The notes beneath the pieces are model-generated. The model saw only the letters and a program-made list of their open reading frames with translations, was not told the origin of the DNA and ran no database searches. Below are positions 1 to 8,403 of a stretch of DNA of 64,000 nucleotides, piece by piece; the first letter of the stretch is position 1, and the number at the start of each line of letters is the position of its first letter. This stretch comes from Kiritimatiellia bacterium (lineage in GTDB: Bacteria > Verrucomicrobiota > Kiritimatiellia > JAAZAB01): NCBI GenBank assembly GCA_028718125.1, contig JAQUMN010000002.1:72463-136462 (forward strand), given 5' to 3'. The translations under genes were made by a program, and so were the position numbers.

Positions 1-1105
1 CCGCCGCGGCGCGCTTGGCGCTGAGCGTCTGGAAGCCATCGAACAATGTCCACTGGAGCGTGGCACCTGCACCGTATAGCCAGTCATTCGCCTGGAATTC
101 CTGGCCGTTCAGGGTGTCATAATAATCGCGGCTGACATTGCCGTTAACGTAAAGCGAGGGCCAGAGGGTCGAGCCCGCCACCCGGATAGCGGCCTTCCTG
201 GCGGCCAGCGTGGCGCGCAGGGCGGCAATATCCGGCCGCCGGTCAAGCGCATCGTCAATCAGTTGCCGCATATCCTGTGGTGTAATCGCTTTGGGCACAT
301 CGTTGGTCGGGGCCACCACCTGGACCGTTATATCGGCCGGAACGCCCATAGCCTGGGCCAGCGCACCCCGTGCAATCTTGAACTGACCCTTGGCATTTAC
401 CAGGCCATAACGCGACTGGTCGTAGGCGGCCTGAGCCTGGAGCACTTCCAGGTCGGTACCTACGCCGGCGTCTTTGCGCACCTGCGCCGTTTCAAGTGCC
501 GTTTGGGCATCCTTCACGTTGGCTTCGGCCGCCTCAATGCCGGCCTTGGCGCTGACCAGGCCATAATAGGCGGTCTCCACGGCCAGCAGAACATCCTGGA
601 TGGAGCGGTTAAAAAGATAATTCGTGGCATACACGGTCTGGAGGGCCTGCTCCACGGCCGCACCGCGTCCGCCGCCGAAATTGATGACCAGATAATTGAG
701 CTGAAGCCCGGGGCCATATTTATTGTAGTCCAGGTCAAAACTATCCGGCTCCGCCGTGAGCCGCTGGCGATTGATCCCTACCGTGCCGACAACGGTCGGC
801 AGGAAATAGCCCTTGGCCTGTTCAACCTGTGCGGATGCGGAGCGAGCATCACTCCACGTCTTGCGGCTGGCCGGATTGTTTTGCAGCGCAATATCCAGCG
901 CCTCGGCCAGTGGAAGATCATTGGTGAAATCCGCTTTCTGCGCACGGATATCCTGCCAAATATTGTCCTGATTTTGTGCACGGGCCGGGGGTTCCCAAGG
1001 GGATGTCGCATTGTCCGGCGCCGGGGCCGAAACGCATCCGGCCAGCATCGCTGCCAGACCAGCGCTAACCATCGCAACCGGGAATACGGAACATTGGCGT
1101 CTCAT
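1..1105 (-). CDS. TolC-family outer-membrane efflux lipoprotein, 3' end outside window
   Basis: The reading frame stays open from the ATG at 1105 to the window edge, giving 368 visible codons. Residues 1-23 form a lipoprotein signal with lipobox LAGC. The body has the repeated TolC-type helical pattern, including TYATN..Y, VETAYYGLVSAKAG, ALETAQVRKDAGVGTDLEVLQ and, near the edge, WTLFDGFQTLSAKRA, which resembles the W-LFDGG segment of NodT/OprM-type channels. Family members form the outer-membrane exit duct of tripartite efflux or type I secretion systems, so anchoring in the outer membrane is expected. An AGGA ribosome-binding site lies about 10 bases before the ATG. The inner-membrane partners would lie to the left, outside the window, or elsewhere. 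The family call is firm; the transported substrate cannot be told. Confidence 0.88.
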   Translation of the reverse strand, partial: MRRQCSVFPVAMVSAGLAAMLAGCVSAPAPDNATSPWEPPARAQNQDNIWQDIRAQKADFTNDLPLAEALDIALQNNPASRKTWSDARSASAQVEQAKGYFLPTVVGTVGINRQRLTAEPDSFDLDYNKYGPGLQLNYLVINFGGGRGAAVEQALQTVYATNYLFNRSIQDVLLAVETAYYGLVSAKAGIEAAEANVKDAQTALETAQVRKDAGVGTDLEVLQAQAAYDQSRYGLVNAKGQFKIARGALAQAMGVPADITVQVVAPTNDVPKAITPQDMRQLIDDALDRRPDIAALRATLAARKAAIRVAGSTLWPSLYVNGNVSRDYYDTLNGQEFQANDWLYGAGATLQWTLFDGFQTLSAKRAAA

Positions 1106-1682
1106 GTTGATCGATCCTGCCGGCTTTGGTGCACGCGCGCCCCCGGGTGATCTGGCTTTGCGTGAGCCGATGCATCAGCCGGTCCAGGCGATCGGCAAGC
1201 TGCTCCAGAGAAATAGCGCACGACCTGTTGTTACCTGAATATTTCGTAAAATGAAATATACGTGATATGAAATAAATGACAAGCCTGTTGTTGGAACAGG
1301 CTGTTGCTGGAACAGGCAGGGCTGCGTCAAGAACGGTCTCGCGGGAGTTCCCTCCTTCGTCCGGCAACTGCCGGACTATAGCGGGCAGGTTGCCCCTCCA
1401 TGAATGCCAATGTTTTCGCGATATTGGAGGGCGGAGCTCCGCGACGCCGTTGGTTTTGGCATGGATGACACAGTCGTGTTGGAACATGTCAGCTACAGGA
1501 GGGTGTAGCGGCGGTTCGTGAGAACCGCAATCCCATTTTCGACACGTTCCCGCTTTCGCGGGAAATGATTCGGCCTTCGTAACCAAAAGACACTTCTACG
1601 ACGTCGACTCGGGCATCCAGGATGGGGTGGAATTAAGAAGCGACTGGATTGCCGCTTTCCAGTCGCGCTACGCCGGCTTAAT
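1106..1682. other. 577-bp gene-free stretch with repeats
   Basis: I see no convincing gene here. The stretch holds the 5' leader of the TolC-like gene, one copy of the short mobile element (1317-1478), and a hairpin TTCCCGCTTTCGCGGGAA near 1548-1566. That hairpin resembles the unit used by the paired-hairpin repeats elsewhere in the window. Apparent reading frames across it run through repeat DNA and lack family character. Confidence 0.6.
1317..1478 (+). mobile_element. Short non-coding element with terminal inverted repeats, copy 1
   Basis: The left end reads CAGGGCTGCGTCA. The right end TGACACAGTCGTG is a diverged inverted copy. The flanks CTGGAACAGG (1307-1316) and TTGGAACATG (1479-1488) match at 8 of 10 positions, as expected for an ageing target duplication. 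The interior carries the family core CCCTCCATGAATGCCAAT followed by a TGGAGGG arm, plus about 35 extra bases not found in copy 3. There is no coding capacity. Confidence 0.75.
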
Positions 1683-2663
1683 TTATTTTTCCATTTCCCT
1701 GGCCAATTTAAGCAGTTGTTTTATCTTTCCGATCCGGCTCATATCATCCAGGGCAAAAGTGATGATATACGGCTTGCTTTCGGCTATTTTCCGGTAACGC
1801 TGGTCAAGTTGTTCCTCCGTCAAATCGCGTATATCCCAGGACAGAATGCGGCTCATAAAGAGGCAGGGGCAACTGCGCCGGAGCAATTCCGGCGTTAAAT
1901 ATTGATCGGCCGACGGATCGTAACGTGTAATATTCAATTCGCGCAGGAATGGCAAATGACTTTCGCGCAACAGTTCGCTGTGCAGGTTCCGCTCGGTGGC
2001 TTTCAACCCGTCATAAATGCGGTTCCAATATGGAACCACAAACTCACCGAACATTTCCGGCGGCAGCATTCCGGCAAAATCGTCGGGAATACCCCGCGGA
2101 CCAGGCTTGACGGGAAAATCGAGGTTAAAATGCCGGTGTAATGCCTCGATATAATGGAGCGCGCTTTCCGTGCAGAAACTCAACAGGCGATGGGCGCGTT
2201 TCGGATCATCATAGGGCAGGGTCAGAAAATCATGGCCCATTAATAATACGGCGGTGGTAATCGGCCCTTCCAGGATATGCCCGATAAAATTCGGCACGGC
2301 ATCGCTGCGCCGCTTAACCAGTTCCTTGCATATATTCAAGCGTTGCTGAATCAGGGGAGCCGCCAGGTAATCCGCAGGCTCTTTCAGATGGTCGATCTCT
2401 TCCGGAGCATGAATCAGCGGAAAAACATTAGGCTCGCCGTCTTCCGGAAATTCCACCGGCACGCCCAATGATACGACATGGGGGTAACCAAATCCGGCCA
2501 GCCGGGGTCTTGGCGCCTTAATGCCGAACTCCGCCGCCAAGGGCTTGACGGCATCATACATCTTCAAAATGGCGTCAACGTCGAAATGCGTGCTTTTCAG
2601 CGAAACACCGGCATTTGCCGCCATTAAAGACTCGGACAAACTGAACGCATACGGTTGGGCCAT
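1683..2663 (-). CDS. Uroporphyrinogen decarboxylase-like (methyltransferase-type) protein
   Basis: 326 residues, with the general UroD/MtaA-like TIM-barrel pattern: an early region with PRLAGFGYPHVVSLG, a central GPITTAVLLMGHDFLTLPYDDPKRA-type segment, and a C-terminal helix IGKIKQLLKLAREMEK. True haem-pathway HemE is conserved in its N-terminal arginine motif, which I do not see, so a role in corrinoid methyl transfer or an unknown C1 reaction is more likely than haem synthesis. It is the last gene of a minus-strand cluster, 22 bp after an amidohydrolase. A second UroD-like protein heads the cluster. No corrinoid-binding protein is adjacent, so the substrate is open. Confidence 0.7.
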   Translation of the reverse strand: MAQPYAFSLSESLMAANAGVSLKSTHFDVDAILKMYDAVKPLAAEFGIKAPRPRLAGFGYPHVVSLGVPVEFPEDGEPNVFPLIHAPEEIDHLKEPADYLAAPLIQQRLNICKELVKRRSDAVPNFIGHILEGPITTAVLLMGHDFLTLPYDDPKRAHRLLSFCTESALHYIEALHRHFNLDFPVKPGPRGIPDDFAGMLPPEMFGEFVVPYWNRIYDGLKATERNLHSELLRESHLPFLRELNITRYDPSADQYLTPELLRRSCPCLFMSRILSWDIRDLTEEQLDQRYRKIAESKPYIITFALDDMSRIGKIKQLLKLAREMEK

Positions 2664-2685
2664 GATTTGTATCCTTTTTTTGTGA

Positions 2686-3570
2686 TTATAATCCCAGTTT
2701 TAAGATTCTATCTGTATTTTTCCAGGATATTTTTTCGAAAGCCCCTTGTGACATCTTGCCTTCTTTCAAAGAGTTGCGCAGGAACTCAGCATGCCGATGG
2801 TCGTTTTTAGGGGAACATATATCGGTACCGAACAAAAGACGGTCTTGATATTTCTCCATAAAGCGATACCCAAACTCCGCATCGCGCGTTAAGGCGTTAT
2901 AGCCGCTCCCGGCCGAAATGTCGCACTGAAGGTTCGGACAGGCATCGAGCAGCCGCGGGACGGCGCCGCCTGACGCTATCTTTCCGGGGGGATAGGTATT
3001 CCGGTTTTTTTCCGCCAGGTCCGCGCTGATTTCCGCCCAAAACGGCTGCGAGTGCCCGATGAAAACAAGTTTTGGAAATAAGCGCAGGCATTTCTCCAGC
3101 CGAGGCAAATGGATATCGTCGATCAGGCCGTAACAGCCGCCGGCCTTCGGTCCGATGTGAAACAAAACCGGCATCTCACACGCCTCGCAATGTTTGAAGA
3201 GATTGAGCACTAAAGGGTCATCAAAGCGGAGGTTTGCGCAGAGTTCTCCCACCCCTTTGCAGCCGCGTTCTTTATAATAGCACAGCTGCCTTGATAAATT
3301 CGCGTTCGGGCTGTTGCTTTCCGCACGCGGATCTATATTGCAGAAAGGAATAAACCGGCCGGGATATTTCGCGACAACATCAAGGATATCTTCGGTTGGC
3401 GAATATTGCTTGCGGCATTCCGGACTAATGCCCGGGAGCAAGACGCCTTTATCAACGCCTGTCCGATCCATCATTGCGATTAGTTCTTCGGGCGTGGCAT
3501 AATTATCGCCGGAATCATTGCGCGGCAGGCCGTCCTTGATGCGCGTATGCAGATGGCAGTCAATGAACAT
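2686..3570 (-). CDS. Amidohydrolase-2 family metal-dependent hydrolase
   Basis: 294 residues. The N-terminal FIDCHLHTR gives the HxH metal pair. Further ligand candidates are the histidine in VLFHIGPK, the histidine in VFIGHSQPFW and the aspartate in LLFGTDICSP near the C-terminus. This order is typical of the amidohydrolase-2 (COG2159) TIM barrel, whose members hydrolyse or decarboxylate small ring or lactone substrates. It lies 19 bp downstream of a second, different amidohydrolase and 22 bp upstream of a UroD-like gene, so co-transcription is likely. The substrate is unknown. Confidence 0.82.
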   Translation of the reverse strand: MFIDCHLHTRIKDGLPRNDSGDNYATPEELIAMMDRTGVDKGVLLPGISPECRKQYSPTEDILDVVAKYPGRFIPFCNIDPRAESNSPNANLSRQLCYYKERGCKGVGELCANLRFDDPLVLNLFKHCEACEMPVLFHIGPKAGGCYGLIDDIHLPRLEKCLRLFPKLVFIGHSQPFWAEISADLAEKNRNTYPPGKIASGGAVPRLLDACPNLQCDISAGSGYNALTRDAEFGYRFMEKYQDRLLFGTDICSPKNDHRHAEFLRNSLKEGKMSQGAFEKISWKNTDRILKLGL

Positions 3571-3589
3571 GGCTTTTCCTCCTGTGGTG

Positions 3590-4765
3590 TTATTCCTGAA
3601 TTTTAGCTGCGTTGTTTTTTACAATCTTCCCATCCTTCATCACCAGCGTAATTGATTCTTGAGAAGCGAGAATTGACAGGTGTTGCACCGGGTTTCCGTT
3701 TACGACGAAAAGGTTGGCGCGTTTTCCGGCTTCCAGCGTCCCCGTCTTGTCAAGGACACCGAGCGCATCCGCCGTGTTGCGCGTCGCCGCCGTGATGGCA
3801 TCCATTGGCGAAAAACCGCAATTCACCAGCTCGGAAAGCTCGTTCATGATGGAGCCCGGCCCGCCGTCGGTGCCGACCGCGATGCGGACGCCCATTTTGC
3901 GGGCCTTGACAACGCCCGCGCGATGCACGGGGCTGGCCTGTTTCATGCGCTCGGCCATATGGGCGGGCATGTTCTTGTTTCCCCACGCCTTTTCGCTAGT
4001 GATATTGAGCGTCGGCATATACCATAATTTTTTGGCCGCGATGCCCTCCAGCGCGGCCTCGTCAATCAAGGCGCCGTGAAGGATCACGTCGCAGCCGGCT
4101 TCGATGGCGTTCGCGAGGCCCGGTTGGGCGTGGGCATGAACATGAACGCGCTTGTCCCTGGCATGAGCCTGATCGACAAGCGCCTGCAATTCCTGCAGGG
4201 TATAATCCTCATGCGTGAGCTTCTCGTGCGCGTGTTGGAAGCCCCCGGATGCGCAGGTCTTGATCCAGTCGGCCCCGGCGGCAATCATTTCCCGAACGGC
4301 TTTCCGGATCTCCCATGGCCCGTCCGCGCTGCGCCCCCTGACGTGCCCGCAGGTTGCCGTGACCGCCGCACCCACCAGCAAATCCGCACAGCCGGCCACG
4401 AGATCGGCCTGGATTAAATCCCTTAAAACAATGCTTTCCAGCGATCCGGCCGCGTGGCCCACCGTGCCTGTTCCCCATTGAAGGCATTTTTGCAGTGTGC
4501 CTACCGCCTGAAGATTGGTCTTGAGATGGCCGAGATGATCGAGTCTTCCCGGTTCACGGCTTACGTGCATGTGGCCGTCGATCAACAGGGGAAGCACAGC
4601 GCCGCCCTGGAGATCAATTGCGGCGCAATCCTCCGGCACGCGCGTATCGGCGGCAGAGCCCACGGTCTCGATAATGCCGCCGGCTATAATCACCGTACCC
4701 CGTTCAAGCGGGAGCTTTCCGGCGCCGTCTATAATCGTTCCGTTTATCAGCGCTGTTCTTTTCAT
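3590..4765 (-). CDS. Amidohydrolase of the imidazolonepropionase/prolidase-like group
   Basis: 391 residues from the ATG at 4765, chosen over an upstream TTG at 4801 because homologues begin with a segment like TALINGTIIDGAG. Visible motifs are LPLLIDGHMHVSREPG (HxH), ADWIKTCASGGF with a likely bridging lysine, VHVHAHAQPG, VILHGALID and AVGTDGGPG with the catalytic aspartate. The C-terminal GKRANLFVVNGNP closes the small beta domain. The order matches COG1228 enzymes that hydrolyse cyclic amides or dipeptides in the cytoplasm. It sits between a UroD-like gene and an amidohydrolase-2 gene, so two hydrolases probably act in sequence on one substrate. Confidence 0.83.
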   Translation of the reverse strand: MKRTALINGTIIDGAGKLPLERGTVIIAGGIIETVGSAADTRVPEDCAAIDLQGGAVLPLLIDGHMHVSREPGRLDHLGHLKTNLQAVGTLQKCLQWGTGTVGHAAGSLESIVLRDLIQADLVAGCADLLVGAAVTATCGHVRGRSADGPWEIRKAVREMIAAGADWIKTCASGGFQHAHEKLTHEDYTLQELQALVDQAHARDKRVHVHAHAQPGLANAIEAGCDVILHGALIDEAALEGIAAKKLWYMPTLNITSEKAWGNKNMPAHMAERMKQASPVHRAGVVKARKMGVRIAVGTDGGPGSIMNELSELVNCGFSPMDAITAATRNTADALGVLDKTGTLEAGKRANLFVVNGNPVQHLSILASQESITLVMKDGKIVKNNAAKIQE

Positions 4766-4810
4766 TTTTTTCCGATGCCCTTGTGCTGTTGTTATCTTCA
4801 ACCTGCAGCC

Positions 4811-5938
4811 TTAATACAAGCTGAATTCCCGCCACGCATCAATGAGCGCCAGGTTGCAGTCAATGTCTTTGATGCATTGCTCTTTTGTCTTGCCGTTTCC
4901 GGCCGCGCCGCCGGTGGTTTTAAGACTGAATCCTCCGCCGGGAGCGCCCGCAGCGACGGCCTTTTTGACCAAGTCACGCACATCTGCAACCTTAAAGGAA
5001 TCCAGGTGAAAATCCTGTGAAACGACATTGCCGGACAGCAACATCCTTTTGCCAACCTGTTGCTTGGCCTTTACGATAATGTTGTCGCCGTATGGCGGCG
5101 GCTCAAGCGGCTCGACGGCGTCAACACCCATGTCCGCGAACAATTCAAGAAATTCACCACTGTTACCATGACAGTGCGCCCGATGCCGCCCCCCGATTTT
5201 GTGAACGGCGTCATTGACTCTTTTATCAAAAGGGAACACCAGCTTGTTGAAATGCTCCTTTCCAAACCACGGCGGGATGAGCATTTCCAGCGCAGCGGTC
5301 ATAAAAACCGGAGGGTCGGCCAGCTTGGCATCCTTAACCGACAGGAGCGTGGCGCATATTTGTTCGGTGCATTTTTCCAGAAACTGCATCGCCAACCGCT
5401 CCTCCGTCACCAGCCACATATAGACTTCATCCATACTGCTGTTCCGAACCAATCGCCCCAATGGATGAAACAGCGTGGTGGATGGCAATCCGCGGTTCCC
5501 GACCTTGGCGCATCCCTGGTTGTACCGTTCCAGGTTAAAAGGGCGCACGGTCCTATCGGCCCCGGCAATGCGCCGGAAATCGTCAAGCGCGTCAATATAT
5601 CTTTTCTCCCAGTAATAGTCATTTGGATCCTGATCGCCATAAAAATGTTTGGTGACGGCGGTAAATTCCCCCTCCGGGGTCGAATAGGTTCGGCGCAGGC
5701 GTTTGAAGTCGCCGGGGATGTCTTCGATAACTTCCTCCTTATAGCTGTTGTCCAGGCCCAGGAAACCCCAGTCAAATCCAGGTACCCCCCTGAAATTATC
5801 CGCTTCCTTCTCCTGGAATTCGCTGATTTTGTCGGCGCCCGGCAAGCCCTTGGCCGGCGGATAGAGATACATCTCCAGCGGCACCCTGTCCGGCTCCTCA
5901 AAATCCCACGCCTTCAACATCCTGCTTTTTGAATCCAT
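4811..5938 (-). CDS. Uroporphyrinogen decarboxylase-like (methyltransferase-type) protein
   Basis: 375 residues, begins MDSKSRMLKAWDFEEPDRVP, the opening typical of UroD-like proteins of the methyltransferase branch. The C-terminal half has RHRAHCHGNSGEFLELFADMGVD followed by DAVEPLEPPPYGD. This is where corrinoid methyltransferases carry the zinc ligand motif HxCGN. Here the second ligand appears as histidine (HCHGN), a common variant in uncharacterised UroD-like families. It is the first structural gene after the AraC regulator (87 bp gap) and 45 bp ahead of an amidohydrolase. Function is probably alkyl or methyl transfer, but the substrate is not evident. Confidence 0.75.
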   Translation of the reverse strand: MDSKSRMLKAWDFEEPDRVPLEMYLYPPAKGLPGADKISEFQEKEADNFRGVPGFDWGFLGLDNSYKEEVIEDIPGDFKRLRRTYSTPEGEFTAVTKHFYGDQDPNDYYWEKRYIDALDDFRRIAGADRTVRPFNLERYNQGCAKVGNRGLPSTTLFHPLGRLVRNSSMDEVYMWLVTEERLAMQFLEKCTEQICATLLSVKDAKLADPPVFMTAALEMLIPPWFGKEHFNKLVFPFDKRVNDAVHKIGGRHRAHCHGNSGEFLELFADMGVDAVEPLEPPPYGDNIIVKAKQQVGKRMLLSGNVVSQDFHLDSFKVADVRDLVKKAVAAGAPGGGFSLKTTGGAAGNGKTKEQCIKDIDCNLALIDAWREFSLY

Positions 5939-6025
5939 GGCAGCCCCTGAACTTGTTTGACGGTTAGCGCCTAGATTTTCATTGCGCGCCGCATGTTTTT
6001 GCCCGCGTTTTGGCCCGACGCGAAA

Positions 6026-6823
6026 TTAAACGCCGCGCTGCCGGAATTCCGACGGCGCACATCCGGCCATTTTTTTAAACCAGCGCGAAAAATAAGCGCT
6101 GTCCTCCATGCCGAACCGCGCCGCGATCTTGGAGGCCGGAAGATCCCTTGAACGCAATTGATGACATAATTCTACAAAACGTTTTTTCTCCCAGAATTTA
6201 TGGGGCGCCATGCGAAAGCATTTCCGGAAAAGGCGGTTCATCTGGCTGACGCTCAGTCCGCACAGGCTCGCTATTTCACCCGCCTTGAATATTTTATAGT
6301 CGGGCAAGCTCATTTTCCGGCAGGCGTTCGTCAGTCGGGCGTCAATAATTTTGTGTTCCTGAGCGATCAATTCGTTGGAAATCAGATGCCGGATGATGAG
6401 CTCGTGCGCCTGGGCGGAAACAAGCAGGCTGTCCGGTAGTTTGTTTTTGAGATTATCCTCCATGTTTCGGAGAATATCCAGGATGCGGACGAAATAGTCG
6501 GGCTTGAAAATGAGCGGCAGGCTGGCGCGCTCTTCCAGCGGGTCTCCGTTTGCGAGCCAGATGCGATAATGAATATTGAGCATTTCGAACTTGGCGGAGT
6601 GCTTGAAATAAAAAGGCACAAAAGGCGGGATTGCGGCAACTATGCCTTGCTTAAACGGGTATTTTTTATTTTCGATAAAAATCGTCCCGGTTCCGCGGGT
6701 GAAATGCAGGAGATGGCAATCGTCATTTATCTGAATTCGTCCAACCCCGCTTGCGTCGGCGTGAAACACCGGGCAAAACGAAATGAATTGAAATATATGC
6801 CTGCAAAGTAATTCCAAATTCAT
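6026..6823 (-). CDS. AraC-family transcriptional regulator
   Basis: 265 residues. The N-terminal half looks like a cupin ligand-binding domain (HFTRGTGTIFIENKKYPFKQG followed by IPPFVPFYFKHSAKFEMLNIHY). The C-terminal 100 residues hold the two AraC helix-turn-helix motifs: AGEIASLCGLSVSQMNRLFRKCF and then ASKIAARFGMEDSAYFSRWFKK. It precedes the UroD/amidohydrolase genes on the same strand with an 87-bp gap, so it is the probable regulator of that cluster. A 7-bp inverted repeat and two 19-bp direct repeats spaced 21 bp lie just upstream of its start and are candidate binding sites for autoregulation. Confidence 0.88.
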   Translation of the reverse strand: MNLELLCRHIFQFISFCPVFHADASGVGRIQINDDCHLLHFTRGTGTIFIENKKYPFKQGIVAAIPPFVPFYFKHSAKFEMLNIHYRIWLANGDPLEERASLPLIFKPDYFVRILDILRNMEDNLKNKLPDSLLVSAQAHELIIRHLISNELIAQEHKIIDARLTNACRKMSLPDYKIFKAGEIASLCGLSVSQMNRLFRKCFRMAPHKFWEKKRFVELCHQLRSRDLPASKIAARFGMEDSAYFSRWFKKMAGCAPSEFRQRGV

Positions 6824-6841
6824 TTGCGTGAATTATTCCAT

Positions 6842-6899
6842 ATTGACCAAACAGGTCAATGGATAATCCGCGCATAATATTGGATAATCCGCGCATAAT
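6842..6899. promoter_or_regulatory. Candidate operator region: palindrome plus two direct repeats upstream of the AraC gene
   Basis: ATTGACC and GGTCAAT form a perfect 7-bp inverted repeat with a 5-bp spacer (6842-6860). It is followed at once by TGGATAATCCGCGCATAAT, repeated perfectly at 6860-6878 and 6881-6899. The 21-bp period is two helical turns, the spacing AraC-type regulators use for direct-repeat half-sites. The whole block starts 18 bp upstream of the AraC start codon. The pattern is seen directly; the binding role is inferred. Confidence 0.5.
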
Positions 6900-6944
6900 G
6901 TTTTTGCTGCCGGGATCCCAGCCCGCGCGTTGTTGCACGCGGAT

Positions 6945-7059
6945 CCAGGCTGCGTCATCCATGCTGAAACCGGCGGCGTCGCAGGCGCTTTGCCCTCCAA
7001 TATCGCGATCATGGAGGGGCAGCCTGCCCTCCTGCGAGACCGTTCTTGACGCAGCCCTG
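6945..7059 (-). mobile_element. Short non-coding element with terminal inverted repeats, copy 2 (reverse orientation)
   Basis: The right end TGACGCAGCCCTG (7047-7059) is the perfect family terminus. The left end reads CCAGGCTGCGTCA. The flanks GCACGCGGAT (6935-6944) and GCGCGCAGAT (7060-7069) match at 8 of 10 positions. The core CCCTCCAATATCGCGAT and ATGGAGGGGCAG is the reverse of copies 1 and 3. It is the shortest copy, 115 bp. Confidence 0.75.
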
Positions 7060-7200
7060 GCGCGCAGATTTAAAGGTGGTATCGGGACTTGACGCCGGCG
7101 CTAAAAAGCGTCATCCTCTTTTCGAACAGCACGGTTTGCCCGCCACAGTGCTTGGACGACGGCGGGACAACAGACCCTGCTTCGCTCGGGGATCTTCCCA

Positions 7201-7240
7201 CTACGCGAAGCCGCTTCGGCGGGACAAGTCGGAGGGCAGG
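7201..7240 (+). repeat. GC-rich 40-bp repeat, copy at parB leader
   Basis: Forty bases beginning CTACGCGAAGCCGCTTCGG and ending GGAGGGCAGG recur at 18764-18803 with one mismatch. A related, more diverged version lies on the minus strand at 44300-44372. The GAAGCCGCTTC part is self-complementary. The upstream bases GGGACAACAGACCCTGCTTCG belong to the wider repeat. The rest of the parB leader, 7267-7316, is a periodic stretch of TTTCTGA-type units. Confidence 0.7.
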
Positions 7241-7334
7241 CGACAGACGATGAAAGACGGAAGCTTGGACCTCTGATTTCTGACTTCTGATCTCTTTCTG
7301 ACACATTCGAAATTTCTGACAGGAGGGTTAACTT

Positions 7335-8255
7335 ATGGCTTCCAAACATGGCCTGGGACGGGGACTGAGCGCATTGATCAATGAGAAGCCGGTCGCCGCC
7401 GAAACGCCCGGGCCTTCGCCCATAAACGCCGTCACCCCACCCGAAGGAATTACATCGGTTCCGGTGGATAAAATCCGGCCGAATCCCAAACAGCCCCGCC
7501 GCCGGTTTGCGCCCGAAGCCCTCGAAGACATGGTACGGTCCATCCAGACGCACGGGGTTCTTCAGCCGCTCCTTCTGCGCCGAATTGGCGATTACTATGA
7601 ACTCGTGGCCGGCGAACGGCGCTGGCGAGCAGCCAGGCAGGCCGGATTGGAAACCGTGCCGGCCATTCTCAAGGATGTCAACGACCGCGACGCCCTCGAA
7701 TTGACGCTCATCGAAAATCTGCAGCGCGAAGACCTGAATCCCGTCGAGGAAGCCGAAGGCTACCATAGCTTAACGGAGCAGTTCGCCCTGAGCCATGAGG
7801 AAATCGCATTGCGGGTGGGTAAGGCGCGCGCCACAGTGACCAACGCCCTGCGCCTGCTTGCGCTTCCCGAGGAAATCAAGCACATGCTGGTCAACAACCG
7901 CCTCTCGGCCGGGCATGCCAAGGCGCTTCTGGGCGTGGCGATTGACGAGGAGAAATGTTTTCTAGCCCGGCGCGCTGTGGAAGAAGGCTGGTCAGTCCGT
8001 GTATTGGAAAAGGCCGTGGAGCGGCTTTCACGCGCGCCGCGCAAGCCCCGCGCCATGCGGGATGATATCCCCGCCGCGCATCTTCAGGATCTCTCGGACA
8101 AGCTGCACCGGCACTTCGGCACCAGTGTACGCCTCGTGCCTTCGCGCACCCTGGCCAACGGGAAAAAGGCCAAGGGCCTGATCGAAATTGATTTCTATTC
8201 CAACGAAGACCTGACCCGCATCCTGGAACTGTTCGGCCTCTCGGACCAAGGGTAG
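7335..8255 (+). CDS. parB: ParB/Spo0J chromosome-partitioning protein
   Basis: 306 residues. GLGRGLSALI at residues 6-15 is the N-terminal segment that contacts ParA in chromosomal ParBs. GERRWRA (93-99) and ENLQREDLNPVEEA (127-140) are the conserved CTP-binding boxes. Residues about 150-176 form the parS-binding helix-turn-helix. The C-terminus, with FYSNEDLTRILELF, is the dimer zipper. A strong AGGAGGG lies 8 bases ahead of the ATG. The protein loads at parS near the origin and recruits SMC. Unusually, no parA lies upstream; the leader is repeat DNA. A mobile element inserted 22 bp after the stop. Confidence 0.95.
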   Translation: MASKHGLGRGLSALINEKPVAAETPGPSPINAVTPPEGITSVPVDKIRPNPKQPRRRFAPEALEDMVRSIQTHGVLQPLLLRRIGDYYELVAGERRWRAARQAGLETVPAILKDVNDRDALELTLIENLQREDLNPVEEAEGYHSLTEQFALSHEEIALRVGKARATVTNALRLLALPEEIKHMLVNNRLSAGHAKALLGVAIDEEKCFLARRAVEEGWSVRVLEKAVERLSRAPRKPRAMRDDIPAAHLQDLSDKLHRHFGTSVRLVPSRTLANGKKAKGLIEIDFYSNEDLTRILELFGLSDQG

Positions 8256-8277
8256 AAGCCCGCCAGAGGACGGATCA

Positions 8278-8403
8278 CAGGGCTGCGTCAAGAACGGTCT
8301 GGAGGGAAGGCAGGCTGCCCCTCCATGAATGCCAATATTTTCGCTATATTGCAGGGCGGAGCTCCGCAACGCCGCTGGTTTTGGCATGGATGACGCAGCC
8401 CTG
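8278..8403 (+). mobile_element. Short non-coding element with perfect inverted repeats and perfect target duplication, copy 3
   Basis: This is the reference copy. CAGGGCTGCGTCA at 8278-8290 and TGACGCAGCCCTG at 8391-8403 are exact inverted repeats of 13 bp. GGACGGATCA occurs immediately outside both ends, at 8268-8277 and 8404-8413, as a perfect 10-bp direct repeat, which is the mark of transposition. At 126 bp it encodes nothing. The interior can fold through CCCTCCA and TGCAGGG arms. It lies between parB and the tRNA-His promoter. Confidence 0.88.

Noticed and set aside
263-1150. 295-codon plus-strand frame at the left edge
   Set aside because: It lies opposite the TolC-like gene, whose lipobox and repeated helical pattern are convincing.
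1065-1586. 173-codon minus-strand frame upstream of the TolC-like gene
   Set aside because: It crosses the mobile element and overlaps the TolC start in another frame. No protein features are visible.
6860-6899. CRISPR array start at the two 19-bp repeats
   Set aside because: There are only two units with a 2-bp gap and no spacers. They fit a regulator site better.
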